Positions 12,435 through 22,383 of a stretch of 64,000 nt of DNA are shown one piece after another (position 1 is the stretch's first letter; every line of letters begins with the position of its first letter). Position numbers and translations under genes: made by a program. Source of the stretch: Agrypnia vestita (lineage: Eukaryota > Arthropoda > Insecta > Trichoptera > Phryganeidae); contig JADDOH010000486.1 of NCBI GenBank assembly GCA_016648135.1, positions 186,001 through 250,000 of the forward strand. Direction: 5' to 3'. Under the pieces are notes generated by a model. That model had not been told where the DNA came from and did no database searches. It saw only the letters and a program-made list of their open reading frames with translations.

Positions 12435-12791
12435 AGAAAATATCATACATATCATACTAATACAAATCGGTACCTTAATGTACAATCGAATCACCATCCC
12501 ACGCAACTGTCATCCGCAGTTAATACATTAGTCACTAGGTCAATAAAATTATCAGATAAACACCATATTAAAGAGGAGCTGAATAAATTAACAACAGACC
12601 TCGTGTGCAATGGATACTCTAAATCAATTATTAATAAAGCCATCAACCGCGAATACAATAAAAACTCAAAAACTAAAGTTACAACTGAACCCCCAAAGTC
12701 GCTAGCTTTTCTTCCGTACATAAAAGGTACTACCGATAAAATCAGTTGTTTATTACACAATAACAATTTAAAACAATTTTCCAACAAATAA
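12435..12791 (+). pseudogene. Penelope-like RT thumb/linker region, broken
   Basis: The frame contains Asn-Arg-Tyr-Leu-Asn followed by His-His-Pro, Leu-Val-Thr-Arg-Ser, His-His-Ile-Lys-Glu-Glu-Leu, Asn-Gly-Tyr-Ser-Lys-Ser and Leu-Pro-Tyr-Ile-Lys-Gly-Thr-Thr-Asp-Lys-Ile. This order is characteristic of the segment after the reverse transcriptase palm in Penelope-like elements, leading to the linker before the GIY-YIG nuclease. The frame stops at 12,791 although homology continues in another frame, so a frameshift separates it from the nuclease part. Confidence 0.75.
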
Positions 12792-12829
12792 TAAAATAAA
12801 TTCATTACTAAAAAGCCCCAAAGACAATA

Positions 12830-13168
12830 TACCTTTAGAATCTCACGGCGTGTATCAAATACCTTGCGCGAACGAAATGTGATAAGTGTTATATAGGCCG
12901 GTCTAACAGAAAAATATCCTGCCGCGTGTCTGAGCATAAAGTAGGTGTTAAAAATAAAAAACTCACCTCATTCTTAGTCCATCATGTCCTTACGGAAGGA
13001 CATACAATAGGTTTTAATAATGCCTCAACCCTCGCAAATATTAATAACGAAACATGCAGAATTTACAGGGAAGCGATAGAATTACATAAAAATAAAAATA
13101 GCATTAATTGCCGTGACGACGCAATCCGAATTCCTAATACTTGGAAATCCATTCTTAATGACTGTTAA
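12830..13168 (+). pseudogene. Penelope-like GIY-YIG endonuclease domain, broken
   Basis: Across frames one reads Cys-Asp-Lys-Cys-Tyr-Ile-Gly-Arg, then Ser-Glu-His-Lys, Val-His-His-Val-Leu-Thr-Glu-Gly-His and, near the end, Asn-Ser-Ile-Asn-Cys-Arg-Asp-Asp and Ile-Pro-Asn-Thr-Trp-Lys. These match the layout of the C-terminal GIY-YIG endonuclease of Penelope-like elements (CCHH-type context). The last part from 12,926 is an unbroken 80-codon frame. Upstream frameshifts mean no functional protein. Confidence 0.75.
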
Positions 13169-13433
13169 ACCATTTCAAAATCAACCTCTAATAATCCGAT
13201 TCCACGTACCGTTACAGTAAATGAACATATTAATTAATACAAACAATATAAATAAAAATAACGGGATTTCCCACCATAATAGAAGAATTACCAGGTCGCA
13301 AACTTTCATATATAAGACAAAGTAAACTCAGCAATTAGGCTTCACTTGGATCTCGACCTCTGGAGTGAACGGGTGTGCTTGCCACCAATTCAAAACAGAA
13401 CTTGAAATACAATGCAATAATCCCTCTGAAAAG

Positions 13434-13468
13434 GGCCAGTGCTATCTGTCCGAAACGTTGGGTACGTA
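13434..13468 (+). ncRNA. Degenerate hammerhead-like motif in Penelope end (HHR-2)
   Basis: The order is CTGAAAA, an imperfect stem II over GGGCCAG...CTGTCC, GAAAC, then a perfect stem III (ACGT, loop TGGGT, ACGT) and A at the cleavage site. The first box departs from CUGANGA at the invariant G (now A), which would be expected to abolish or cripple cleavage. The upstream copy near 12,364-12,397 is more decayed (GAAAC has become AAAAC). Hammerhead motifs in Penelope-like terminal repeats are established. Confidence 0.5.
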
Positions 13469-13560
13469 ATAACAGTCTTTCTCAAGACTACAATACGCGG
13501 GTTACCCTAGAAAATAATCCTTCATATATATATACTCGTACACCCAAATCTAGCAATATT

Positions 13561-14651
13561 TGATTTGGTATTTGACAAAAGATTATTATGAATATTGTTT
13601 AGGTTTGATATAAAATTACTTTCATCTTAGACTCATTTTTCTTGATGTGATTAATATTTTAACAAATTTGCGTTTCTAAAGTTGCACGTATATTATTTTG
13701 TCAGGTTAATGTAATAAAAATAATTAATGAATCGGCAATATGGCAGCAGATTTCTGGTAATTATATGTTTAGTTTACCCACTTATTTTACTTTATTTTCT
13801 GTCCCCTTATACCAGCATACAATTGCTGTTTGGGGCATGCTATTCAATTTTTAATTTTTATTAGTTCCAATAATAAATTAATGTAGTGTGATCATATAAG
13901 AATATGTAAATAAAATAAATATTATATATTATTATTAAAGTTAAAAACAGTAATTCATATCTTGTTAATCTTGGTGCATAAACTTTGTGGGATAACCTTA
14001 TTTATTATTATCTTATTATTATACGGTATAATATCCACAAAAATCGTTCAATTTCCCAACAACCTTGATTTTCTGGTATTAAATGGATAAATACTCCTCC
14101 CCCAGATAATCAAGTCGATATACAAGATTAATAGACATCTATGTCAAATCGCCTAATATTTATGAGAATCGCTCATTATTTATTAGAAGAAGAAATTATT
14201 TATTACATCATTACCATGACGTCCAGATTTTCAGAAAAGGCTAACATTAATATTTACTTTCTTGTATTAAAACATATTATCTCAAAAATATATAGATAGA
14301 TTCAAAAATATGACACGAAAAGGAAAATAAGATATTTGTCAGGCTGTATCTCACACCCTGTCCCGATAACGTTACGTAATGCCTTGAACGATGAGAGAGT
14401 TAGGGAAAATAAATAAGGTCAGGATATTTACGGTGGTAACATTACATCACAGATATTGTCTATTACATGCACCAAAGAGTATCCGATGGAACGTAAATAT
14501 TAAAAGAACGTCATCTGTTTTTCAATTTTTTTATCGAAACCAAGGGTGTTGAATATTTGCAAAATTTTCTTTTTAAGAGTTTTCATTTAAATATCACACA
14601 TTTTTCATTTTCTCGCGTGACACCTCATTGGAAAACGTAGGGCATTTTTTT
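13561..14651. other. AT-rich intergenic DNA, nothing recognised
   Basis: No gene, RNA or clear repeat boundary seen. Confidence 0.4.
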
Positions 14652-14836
14652 TAATAGAGGTGTGAACACAGAATACGTGTCACATCAATATTCTTACTGT
14701 TCTCAAACTAAGCCAAAGGCCTGTGCTATGAATATATGACTAACTTGCTAGTGTCCTGGAATGGAGTTTGAACCACCGAACACCATATCACTAGGCGAGC
14801 GTCATGACCACTACACCAACAACTACTCCATTTATT
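14652..14836 (-). repeat. tRNA-derived SINE
   Basis: On the minus strand it has GTTGGTGTAGTGGTCATGAC, CGCTCGCCTAGTGATATGGT, a B box GGTTCAAACTCC, AGCAAGTTAGTC and the body end TGATGTGACACGTATTCTGT. All are shared with the copies at 19.6 and 48.95 kb. Confidence 0.75.
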
Positions 14837-15289
14837 TTTATTAATTTCAATGACTTAAATAATATGTAAAATAAAAGGTTTTTTTCATTTTATTTAGAGC
14901 CTTTGTAGTTTGACGAGTCATTACATAAAATTGCAGTTTTAAAATCAATTCCACTTTGAGAATTACTTTTCTTACAGTGGGTCCAAATTGTGCAGTGATA
15001 TTAAGTCATAAAAAGGTAATGAAGGGTAAAGGTCATAACAAAAATGTAACGTCTATTTACTGAATTTTCATAGCTCAATGGTCAGGAACATGCTAGCGAA
15101 AATAGAGAAATCCCGAGATCGACTTCTATCGGTAGATAAAATAGGAAAAAAATATGAAGTGAAATTTCTTTGGACTCCTTCAAAGGTCAGCGTATTTATA
15201 ATGTCGCGTTACTTTTTCCATAGTGGAAAAAAGTACATCATAATAATATTATCTTTGTATACACTAAACTTGGCAAGTCACTTTTTGCG

Positions 15290-15362
15290 TCATTTAGGGT
15301 AATGGATCAAGCATCTGACTATGGATTGGAAGATTCCAGTTTTGAATCCTGGAAGGATCGAA
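15290..15362 (+). pseudogene. tRNA-Arg-like sequence, decayed
   Basis: The stretch has TAATGGATCAAGCATCTGACT, an anticodon arm close to TCTGA-CTATGGA-TTGGA, and a T arm TTCCAGTTTTGAATCCTGGAA. It resembles tRNA-Arg(ACG) but the acceptor stem and anticodon are altered. It is a tRNA pseudogene or SINE head. Confidence 0.5.
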
Positions 15363-15482
15363 ATAATTTTTACAATTTAATTCACAACTAACTTAAATAT
15401 TTGTGTTTCATAATTATGATTCGTAATTTAATTTTAATTTTTTTATAAAAAATGTATTAAACATTATTAACAATTGAAATAT

Positions 15483-15707
15483 TCAAATCCAAAAAATTTT
15501 GCTAGAATTTTTTATTTCTACGGTAAATTGAATCCTTTTACGTAGTTTATTTAAGAAATTAAGAAAAAATTTAAGTTGTCTTTCAGTACCAGTCAAGATA
15601 CATAAAATGTCATTAACATATCTTTTCCAAAAAAATACATATTTTAGTAATAAAGCAGACCTATTAAAAATTATTTTCTTTAAATTATTTAAAAATATAT
15701 CAGCCAC
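15483..15707 (-). pseudogene. Penelope-like reverse transcriptase fragment
   Basis: The 74-codon minus-strand frame contains Met-Ala-Asp-Ile-Phe-Leu-Asn-Asn near its start, then Phe-Trp-Lys-Arg-Tyr-Val-Asn-Asp-Ile-Leu-Cys-Ile, then Gly-Thr-Glu-Arg-Gln-Leu-Lys and Ile-Gln-Phe-Thr-Val-Glu. This is the catalytic palm region of Penelope-like reverse transcriptases, where Tyr-Val-Asp-Asp is expected. Here the first Asp is Asn, so even this piece lacks a catalytic residue. It is separate from the element at 12.2 kb and in the opposite orientation. Confidence 0.75.
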
Positions 15708-15970
15708 TAAAAAAATACTAATAAAAAAGTGGTGTGTACAAAGTTATTTTCCATAAATTATAATTATAATGTCACCACAAATTAATTGTGCTGTGAAGAA
15801 GAAATTATTAAACATTAATTTATTTCAACATTTATTATTTCACAACACATAAAGCTGAACCTGCTAATGGTTTGTACGGCCGTGATAAGTATTTCCAAAC
15901 AACTTACTAAAAACTTTATAAAAACACGTGCCGAAATCTATGAAACTTATCACCAAGCAGTTTTTTATTT

Positions 15971-16500
15971 AAAAAAGTAACCCATAAAAACCGAGTTTTT
16001 TTTATACTCCCTTTCTTTGTAAAATATAACAACAATTAAAAACGAATTAAAACATAACATAACACTAAACTTACAGTAATTTAATATATTTCTAAAATGT
16101 TCCTAAATGACCCTTCATGCTTTGAAGATTAAATTCTAAAAACATTTGTTAGTCAATTTAGATTTTCAACATTCGTAGTGAAGTACCTACTATGTATACC
16201 GACGGAGTAATTCAAATTTAGAAAATATTCCGCGACGTTATCGGGCCGCCGTTGCTAATCAAACTTTTCTAACGATTCCAATTTGAAAAAACCAATAAAA
16301 TTTATAAAAATCCGAAATTATACTATAATTATTAATTATTTTTAACGAAAATTTGATAGATCTTCTTGATCGTCGCCACGAGTCTGCTTGCCAAGTTTCA
16401 GCTCGATCGGATCACGGGAAAAGCGTCAAAAATCGATCCAAAGTTTGCTGGCAAGCAAGCAAGCAGACGCCAGGAGTTAATATCAAGGGAGTAAAAATAA
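15971..16500 (-). repeat. Interspersed repeat R1 with inverted CTCCCTT ends
   Basis: The left end ACCCATAAAAACCGAG...ATACTCCCTTTCTT and the right end AAGGGAGTAAAAA are inverted ends. The interior block at about 16,340-16,460 (GATCGATTTTTGACGC, CCGTGATCCGATCGAG, CAAGCAGACTCGTGG read on minus) recurs in opposite orientation at 20,130-20,260. It is a non-coding, non-autonomous element. Confidence 0.6.
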
Positions 16501-17359
16501 GCTCCAGAAGCCTTTAAAAACACCACGAATACATGAAGTTCGTTCGGAAATCGTACATTGTTGCTCCGAACAACGAAGGCTTCTCCAGCGCACGAAAACC
16601 GCAATTCAATTCTTCCCTGTCCCTGAGGGATGTAATCATAAAATGGTAAAGCATTCCTCGGAAACTTACGTCCCTAATAAAAACGACACTCCGGCAAAGG
16701 TAATAACTTACGCTAGTGTTGCGGCGGCCGGCCTCGCGGGGCCACGGCCGTCTATCACAAATATTCCTCCAAAGTCGCATGAGGGATGGAATGTATTTCC
16801 GTTTCGTAAGGTATTTCGCTTACGCCCCCCATTTGTATGCCGAGTGGCTCTGGGGCTTGTATAAAATAATAATTTATGCGCGATAACGGATAACGTTTGG
16901 AGTGCCGATTCTGTATTTTTTCCCGATTCTGATAGCACCGCGAATAATAAATATTTGATCGTTTAAATAATGTAAAAGGTTACGACAAATCAAAAGCTGG
17001 AGCACCAATAAAAGCACCTACGGTTTGAGACTTAAAAATTATGGAGGTTTATCCATAAAACAATGAGGATGAATCAATTAGAAAGACATATGAAAGACTA
17101 GTTGTAGGTATAAAGTATTTTTTCTTACATACAATTATTTCTCGATAGTTTTTTTTTCTGTTGACTCATCTCATTTGTTTAAAATATATAAAAATTAATT
17201 TATTGTAACATCACAATAAATTTTGTTTTTATTAGAAAATAAGAATGTAAAATTTTATGTTAAGGATTCAGATTTTTTAGACGAGTTATTAAATGACAAT
17301 TGCGCATGCTCTTATGCAAGAACGAATGAGACATTATGAGATAAGTCTTATTGCCAACT
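16501..17359. other. GC-richer block, function unknown
   Basis: Positions 16,540-16,870 contain a G+C-rich run around GCGGCGGCCGGCCTCGCGGG with overlapping short frames on both strands. No domain, splice structure or repeat partner in the window was recognised. The remainder to 17,359 is AT-rich. Confidence 0.3.
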
Positions 17360-18180
17360 AGCTGTTCATACCCGGCGTTGCACGGGTTAAGGATTAAGTT
17401 TAAAATAAAATTGTGAGGGTAAACAATGGTTCGATTCGAACGGTATAGATTTGCATCGAAAATATATCATTGGGAAGGAGAAGGGGTAAAACAATAGGGA
17501 GAAATGTCACCTATGTTACCCACCGGATTCTAAAAAATAAATTTCCAAATTTTGAGTCCGAACGGTACAGATTTGCATCGAAAATATGTCAGGAGGAGAA
17601 GAAAAGGTATGAAAATAGGAGGGAAATGTTGCCTATGTTACCTGTCAAGTCCTAAGGAATAAGTTTCCAAATTTTGAGTCCGATTGGTCAAACGGTACAG
17701 ATTTGCATCGAAAATATATCAGCGGAGGGGAAGGGTTAAAATAATAAAATGAAATAAAATAAAGGCGGGAAATGACGCATATGTTACCCGCCGAGTCCTT
17801 ACGAATAAGTTTTCAAATTTTGAGTCCGATCGGTCAAACGGTACAGGTTTGCATCGAAAATATATCAGCGAAGAGGAAGGGTTAAAAGAATAGGGGGGAA
17901 ATGTTGCCTATGTTACTATACCCATCGAGTTCTTAAGAATAAGTTTCCAAATTTTGAGTCCGATCGGTCAAAATGTACAGATTTGCATCTAAAATATGTC
18001 AGGGGAAGGGAAGGGAAGGGGTAAGAGAATAGGGGGAATATTGCCCTTGTTACCCGCCGGGTCGCCGCAAAATTTGAATCTAATCGAACAAACGGTGTGG
18101 ATTTGTATAGAGAACAGACAGATAGACAGACAGACATTGAGTTTCATAGGTATTGATGTACATGTATTGAGATTTAACAG
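17360..18180. repeat. Interspersed element with internal tandem repeats of about 120-146 bp
   Basis: The sequence starts near ACTAGCTGTTCATACCCGGC and contains at least five units keyed by GATTTGCATCGAAAATAT and TTCCAAATTTTGAGTCCGA, at about 17,448, 17,568, 17,700, 17,848 and 17,980. It ends in a CAGACAGATAGACAGACAGA run near 18,114. Unit lengths vary and units have diverged, so open frames across it are incidental. This architecture (CCCGGCGTTGCACGGG near one end, CAGACA repeats near the other) is common in invertebrate dispersed repeats. The class is not certain. Confidence 0.7.
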
Positions 18181-18294
18181 CGAGACGAAACGTCATCTGG
18201 TACTATATATTTATTTGTTTTGAAAATTTAGAAAATAAAGTCATAAAAAACATATTTTTCCTAGGTATACACACTATACACAGTAAGTAAAAAA

Positions 18295-18715
18295 AAATAT
18301 CATCGTCATCTCCATCCTCTTGTCCTAGTAGGGTCAGGGGCCCAAAGTCTCGACAAGGTGCTTCATACTCCCCTGTCTTGCGCTGCTTCCGCATAAGTCA
18401 ACCAGTCTAGACACACATTTTTTGTTGCTTCTCCCAGCTTAATTTGGGGCGATCCACCGGCCGTCTTCCTTCCGGGGTTGCCAAAAGGATTATTCTTGGT
18501 ATACCTTCTTCCGGCATTCTTAGAACATGTTCAAGCCACCCCATTTGTGATTTTTCTATGTGTAGGAGTAGGGGCTCTATGCCGAGTGTGTGCCTTATGT
18601 CGGCACTTCTCACTCTGTCCATCAGTGTGACTCCCGCTACCCCCCTTAGAAAACTCATCTCGGCAGCTTGGATCATTGCTCTAACTCTCTCCGTCAGGAT
18701 CCAAATTTAATGGCC
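18295..18715 (-). pseudogene. RTE-like LINE C-terminal fragment
   Basis: An 89-codon minus-strand frame (18,407-18,676) reads Ala-Ala-Glu-Met-Ser-Phe-Leu-Arg-Gly-Val-Ala-Gly, Asp-Arg-Val-Arg, Ile-Glu-Lys-Ser-Gln-Met-Gly-Trp-Leu-Glu-His-Val-Leu-Arg-Met-Pro and Gly-Arg-Arg-Pro-Val-Asp-Arg-Pro. These are hallmarks of the C-terminus of RTE-like LINE reverse transcriptases. The 3' tail up to 18,295 shares sequence with the relic at 7.7 kb, so both derive from one LINE family. Confidence 0.75.
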
Positions 18716-19437
18716 GTATACAGGATGTCCCGTATCTCGACGTCAAGCCGAAATCGGGTGATAGGCCAAGTTATAATAGTTATCAGAAAAATATTTTAAA
18801 AAATCTATGTTATTTGTTTTAAAAATTATATGCATTTAAAAAAAAACTAAAAAATCTACACCCTGTGACGGTCTTTTCACTTCTGTTGCTACAAATCTTT
18901 ATTTTTCTTCATTTTTTTTATTATTATGTCATTCTGAATAATACTTCCATAAACTTTTGTCCACAATTCAAAGCCAACTAATCCAGCTTGGAAGAAAATT
19001 TCACTTTTTGACCAACCAGTTTTAACTGACTGTACTGGGAAAAAAATGTACTACATGAGGTTGGCAAGTAACCTCAAAAGTTGGCGCATTTAATAAGGAT
19101 TCCAAAATGGTATAACACTTGCTAGATTATTTCTTTATTTGTGGTTAAAATATTTTTTTTTTGTAATGAAACCCAGTTTTGAATATTTTTTTCCTATTTA
19201 TTTTAAAATTAGTGTACCCAAGCCTTTCTTTAAGGCCGTAGCTTCAAGATTCTAGTGTGAGTAAGACAGAGGAGGAGTCATTTCACGAAGTGTGAGCGAG
19301 ACAAATTTGATTACTGAGATTACCTACATTTAAATTAAACGTTCAAATTGCCTTCCTTCAGCCGCAATGCAAGTCCGACATCTTCTTAAAAAAGATCGGG
19401 TTATCAGATGGGCGAATCTTCCTTATTAACAAATTCT
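18716..19437 (-). mobile_element. Relic of a DDE-type DNA transposon
   Basis: One end carries ACAGGATGTCCCGTATCTCG, a terminal motif common to several insect transposons. Near the other end (about 19,337-19,435, minus) a frame of about 33 codons ends in Arg-Cys-Arg-Thr-Cys-Ile-Ala-Ala-Glu-Gly-Arg-Gln-Phe-Glu-Arg-Leu-Ile and a stop. This resembles the C-terminus of mariner/Tc-related transposases (Cys-Ile-x-x-x-Gly-Gly-x-Phe-Glu-x-Leu). The middle is decayed. Family assignment is tentative. Confidence 0.45.
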
Positions 19438-19554
19438 GCTACTTCCGTTAATCTTTGCCGTAGCTCAGCTAATCTAAATATTAAACGTTGCTATATTTAG
19501 TACTATTTTTCAAAATATTTTTTTTACAAAATCTTTCAAAAACTTTAGTGTATA

Positions 19555-19742
19555 GTATAGTAGCTTGTTGGTGTAATGGTTATCATGCTCGCCTAGTGAT
19601 CTGATGGTCGGTGATTCGAGCTCCATCCCAAGACATCATCAAGTTAGTCTTATTCTCATAGACAAGCGTTTAGCTTATTTTGAGAATAGTAAGAGTATTG
19701 ATGCGACACGCATACCGTGTTCGCTTCTCTATTGAAAAAAAA
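19555..19742 (+). repeat. tRNA-derived SINE, near full length
   Basis: It shows AGCTTGTTGGTGTAATGGTT (A-box side), CTCGCCTAGTGATC, a B-box-like GGTGATTCGAGC, CAAGTTAGTCTTATTCTCAT, TTTAGCTTATTTTGAGAATA and ATTGATGCGACACGCATACC, ending in an A run at 19,735-19,742. It is one of seven family members in the window. Confidence 0.75.
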
Positions 19743-20092
19743 GTGACGATTTAGGTGAAATAATTATGTACCCATCCTACTGCGTAAAATATCCCCGATA
19801 ATTTGCGACAAACGACACGTGAAATGAAATTAAAATCAGTAACACGTACTGCGTAATTTATTTGCGTTGCTATGGGTGTGTGCATACATAATAAATAATA
19901 TTAATGGAACATTTCTGAATATTAATGTTTTTTGATAAATACGGGAAATAAAGCGACTCACCGTATTTTGTTGCTACTCATTTCTATCCCCGTGCTTTTT
20001 TTATGATCGCTCACGATGTTAGTATATTGTCTTTCGTCTAATGTCTAAATAATTAAGGAAATATTTCAGAATTTATTCTACTTATTCTTATT
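19743..20092. other. Intergenic DNA, nothing recognised
   Basis: No gene or repeat boundary seen. Confidence 0.4.
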
Positions 20093-20410
20093 TATACTCC
20101 CTTTCTTTTAACTCCTAGCGTTTGGTTGGTTGGTTGCTTGTCTGACGAAAAAACTTTGGATCGATTTTTAACCCTTTTTCCCGTGATCCAATCGAGCTGA
20201 AACTTTGCAAGCAGACTCGTGGCGTCGATCAAGAAGATCTATCAAATTTTCGTTAAAAAAAATTAATAATTTCGGATTTTTAAAATTTTTAATTGTTTTT
20301 TCATACAACTCGGTAAGTTGTATGAAAATACTCTAACGCATCTGGTAGACACGAAACCCGAAAATGAGAAAGGGAGTATTGTGAAAACTTGGTTTTAATG
20401 GGTTAGTTTT
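20093..20410 (+). repeat. Interspersed repeat R2, same family as 15,971-16,500
   Basis: The ends are TACTCCCTTTCTTTTAACTC and GAGAAAGGGAGTA. The central block from about 20,154 (GGATCGATTTTTAACCC through TCTATCAAATTTTCGTTAAA) matches the reverse complement of the 16.4-kb copy almost base for base. An internal small palindrome (ACAACTCGGTAAGTTGT) lies near 20,307. A third partial member lies at 22,284-22,383. Confidence 0.65.
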
Positions 20411-20584
20411 TTATCTAGTCTCGTAACGACAAAAAATTAACCGTGAGCCTCAGATAGATATTTTACGTTTTATGTCCATAATTGTAACTCACTCACTATT
20501 TCTACTGTGTTTGATTGGTGTTTTATCTCGAGTAAGCTCCTCTGTGTCGTTGATTTGACTTCACTATTAGATTTTTGTTTAACA

Positions 20585-20800
20585 GTAGCGGACTGAGTAT
20601 CGATTCTTGGTATATCCCCACTTTTATAGGAAATTCCCGACATGCATCCCCATGCAATTCCCAACTTGCATTTTCACATTATCAAACAAATCCCGGATGG
20701 TAAACATACACTTTCTGGGCTCTATGTGCTGGCCCGTCAGGATTCTAGGGACCCTGTCGAAGGCCTTTTGGAGATCTATAAAGACAATATGAAGGTCTTT
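20585..20800 (-). pseudogene. LINE reverse transcriptase fragment (RTE-like)
   Basis: The minus strand between about 20,800 and 20,640 reads His-Ile-Val-Phe-Ile-Asp-Leu-Gln-Lys-Ala-Phe-Asp-Arg-Val-Pro-Arg. This is reverse transcriptase motif A with the catalytic Asp, typical of RTE-like LINEs. Only about 60 codons remain. Confidence 0.65.
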
Positions 20801-21092
20801 TTTTGTTACTCTTTAATATAGCTTATCTATTGTTTTCATTAAGAGACCTGCTGATAGACAATATTATAAATAATGTCAATGTTAAATGTACAATACGAAT
20901 TAAAACGCTGAACAAACAGATAGAACTATATTCGGAAAGGTGTACCGGATATCCTGAAAGTAATCTGCAACGGGGTTCGATTACCAGTGAGGCCACAAAA
21001 CATCTATGTGATTTTCTGAATCCTAAATGTGATGTTTTGCTACAGTAAGTGTGGCGTATTGATGCAGATTCCATGAGGTAACCACATTGATT

Positions 21093-21690
21093 GTGGCGCT
21101 TTTGCCACTATACGCAACATTTTAATTTAAAATATGTTTTATTTTAACTTTGTAACACACACGCAATGTGAGTTTTTAATTACTACTATAGTTTATTGCT
21201 ATCCTTGAAACTAATTAATAACTCATATTGTGTATGTGTTACTAAGTTAAAATAAAACATATTTTAAATTAAAATGTTGCACCACGAAGAAACTGCCAAA
21301 TCTTTTAATTGTTCCCAAAATTATTTTATTACTAATAGTTTTTTATAATATTATAATAACTTTTTATAAACGACAATGATAATTTTTAATGTCAACCGGT
21401 ATAAATTTATATTCTTCGGTGTGCGTCCTGATAAAGATATAGTTTTTTAAAATTGTTAAAATAACAAGAAACAAAATAAAATTCATAGTGTTAAAAGATG
21501 GTTTAAAATATATTTATTTGAATAATATCTGTTTCAAAATAATATTTATATGTTTTTTTTTTAATTTAATTTTTAACATTGCAACAGGCCCAATTGAGCG
21601 AAACACCACGTGTTGCGTATAGATGCAAAAGCGCCACTATCCATATGGTATCCATATCGACTATGGCGCTTTTGCAGCTATACGCTATAA
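21093..21690. mobile_element. Nested inverted-repeat DNA element (GTGGCGCTTTTGC ends)
   Basis: The outer ends GTGGCGCTTTTGCCACTATA at 21,093 and its complement ending GCAAAAGCGCCAC at 21,637 define a 545-bp element. A second inverted pair sits inside its left part (about 21,108-21,150 with 21,243-21,282, CAACATTTTAATTTAAAATA). A third end-like copy, ATGGCGCTTTTGCAGCTATA, lies at 21,663. There is no transposase frame. Confidence 0.65.
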
Positions 21691-22283
21691 TTTTGGGAGA
21701 ATTACCTACATTTATGGCGAAACTATAATTTAACGATAAAAACATATTTTTAATTTAGCTTTTTATGAAAATTAACGAATAATCATTTTCAAATAGTACA
21801 TCAGTTATTTAAATATGATGCGATTCAAAACAAATTTTTCAATATTAATAAAGCTTTGCCAAAAGACATTTCGGTAACCGATACCCCGATACAGAAATGT
21901 ACGGAATAGGGTCTCGAAGCGATTTCTGTAGCGGGTAAAAATCTGCCAATCTTCCTTTAAAATTCCCGGCTTACGATATTGTGTGGAAATATTGCAACTG
22001 GTATTACGTAAGGCTTTCTCGCCAATGAAAAGAGCTATCGATCTGGGTGGATTAGACCCACCGCCGTCTAGGGATCAGAGATGGAGGGGGTATTCACTTT
22101 ACAGCCTTTCTGCAAAAATAATGTTTAAAGTAACAAATCCACATTTATATATTTATAACATCGCTTTTTTATGAAAACGACATAGTCGTTTAAATAATAA
22201 TTATTGATGATAGTCAATATTCCAATATTTTGAATTATCTTACATATCCAAATCAATTCATACTTATAGTGCGTAATACAAAA
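21691..22283. other. Intergenic DNA, nothing recognised
   Basis: AT-rich apart from a short less AT-rich patch at about 22,020-22,100. No gene supported. Confidence 0.4.
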
Positions 22284-22383
22284 AAATTAACCCATAAAAA
22301 CCAAGTTTTTATTATACTTCCTTTCTCATTGAAACAGGTTTCGCGCCTACTCCACGCGTCGGGCTCGAAAGTTAAACAATATA
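22284..22383 (+). repeat. Partial repeat R3, cut by the mariner insertion
   Basis: ACCCATAAAAACCAAGTTTT followed by ATACTTCCTTTCTC matches the end of the R1/R2 family. The similarity ends before the mariner terminal repeat at 22,384. Matching R-family sequence is not obvious beyond the mariner, so this copy is incomplete. Confidence 0.5.

Larger units (their letters stand above)
12226..13560 (+). mobile_element. Penelope-like retroelement fragment with two related ends
   Basis: The core (12,440-13,168) encodes the C-terminal half of a Penelope-like protein in broken frames. Terminal-repeat-like sequences flank it: GTAAACTCAGCAATTAG...CACTTGGATCTCGA at about 12,266-12,311 returns at about 13,322-13,356, each followed by CAAAACAGAACT and the GCCAGTGCTATCTGTCC motif. 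This agrees with the pseudo-LTR arrangement known for Penelope-like elements. The reverse transcriptase proper is missing, so the copy is incomplete. Confidence 0.75.
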
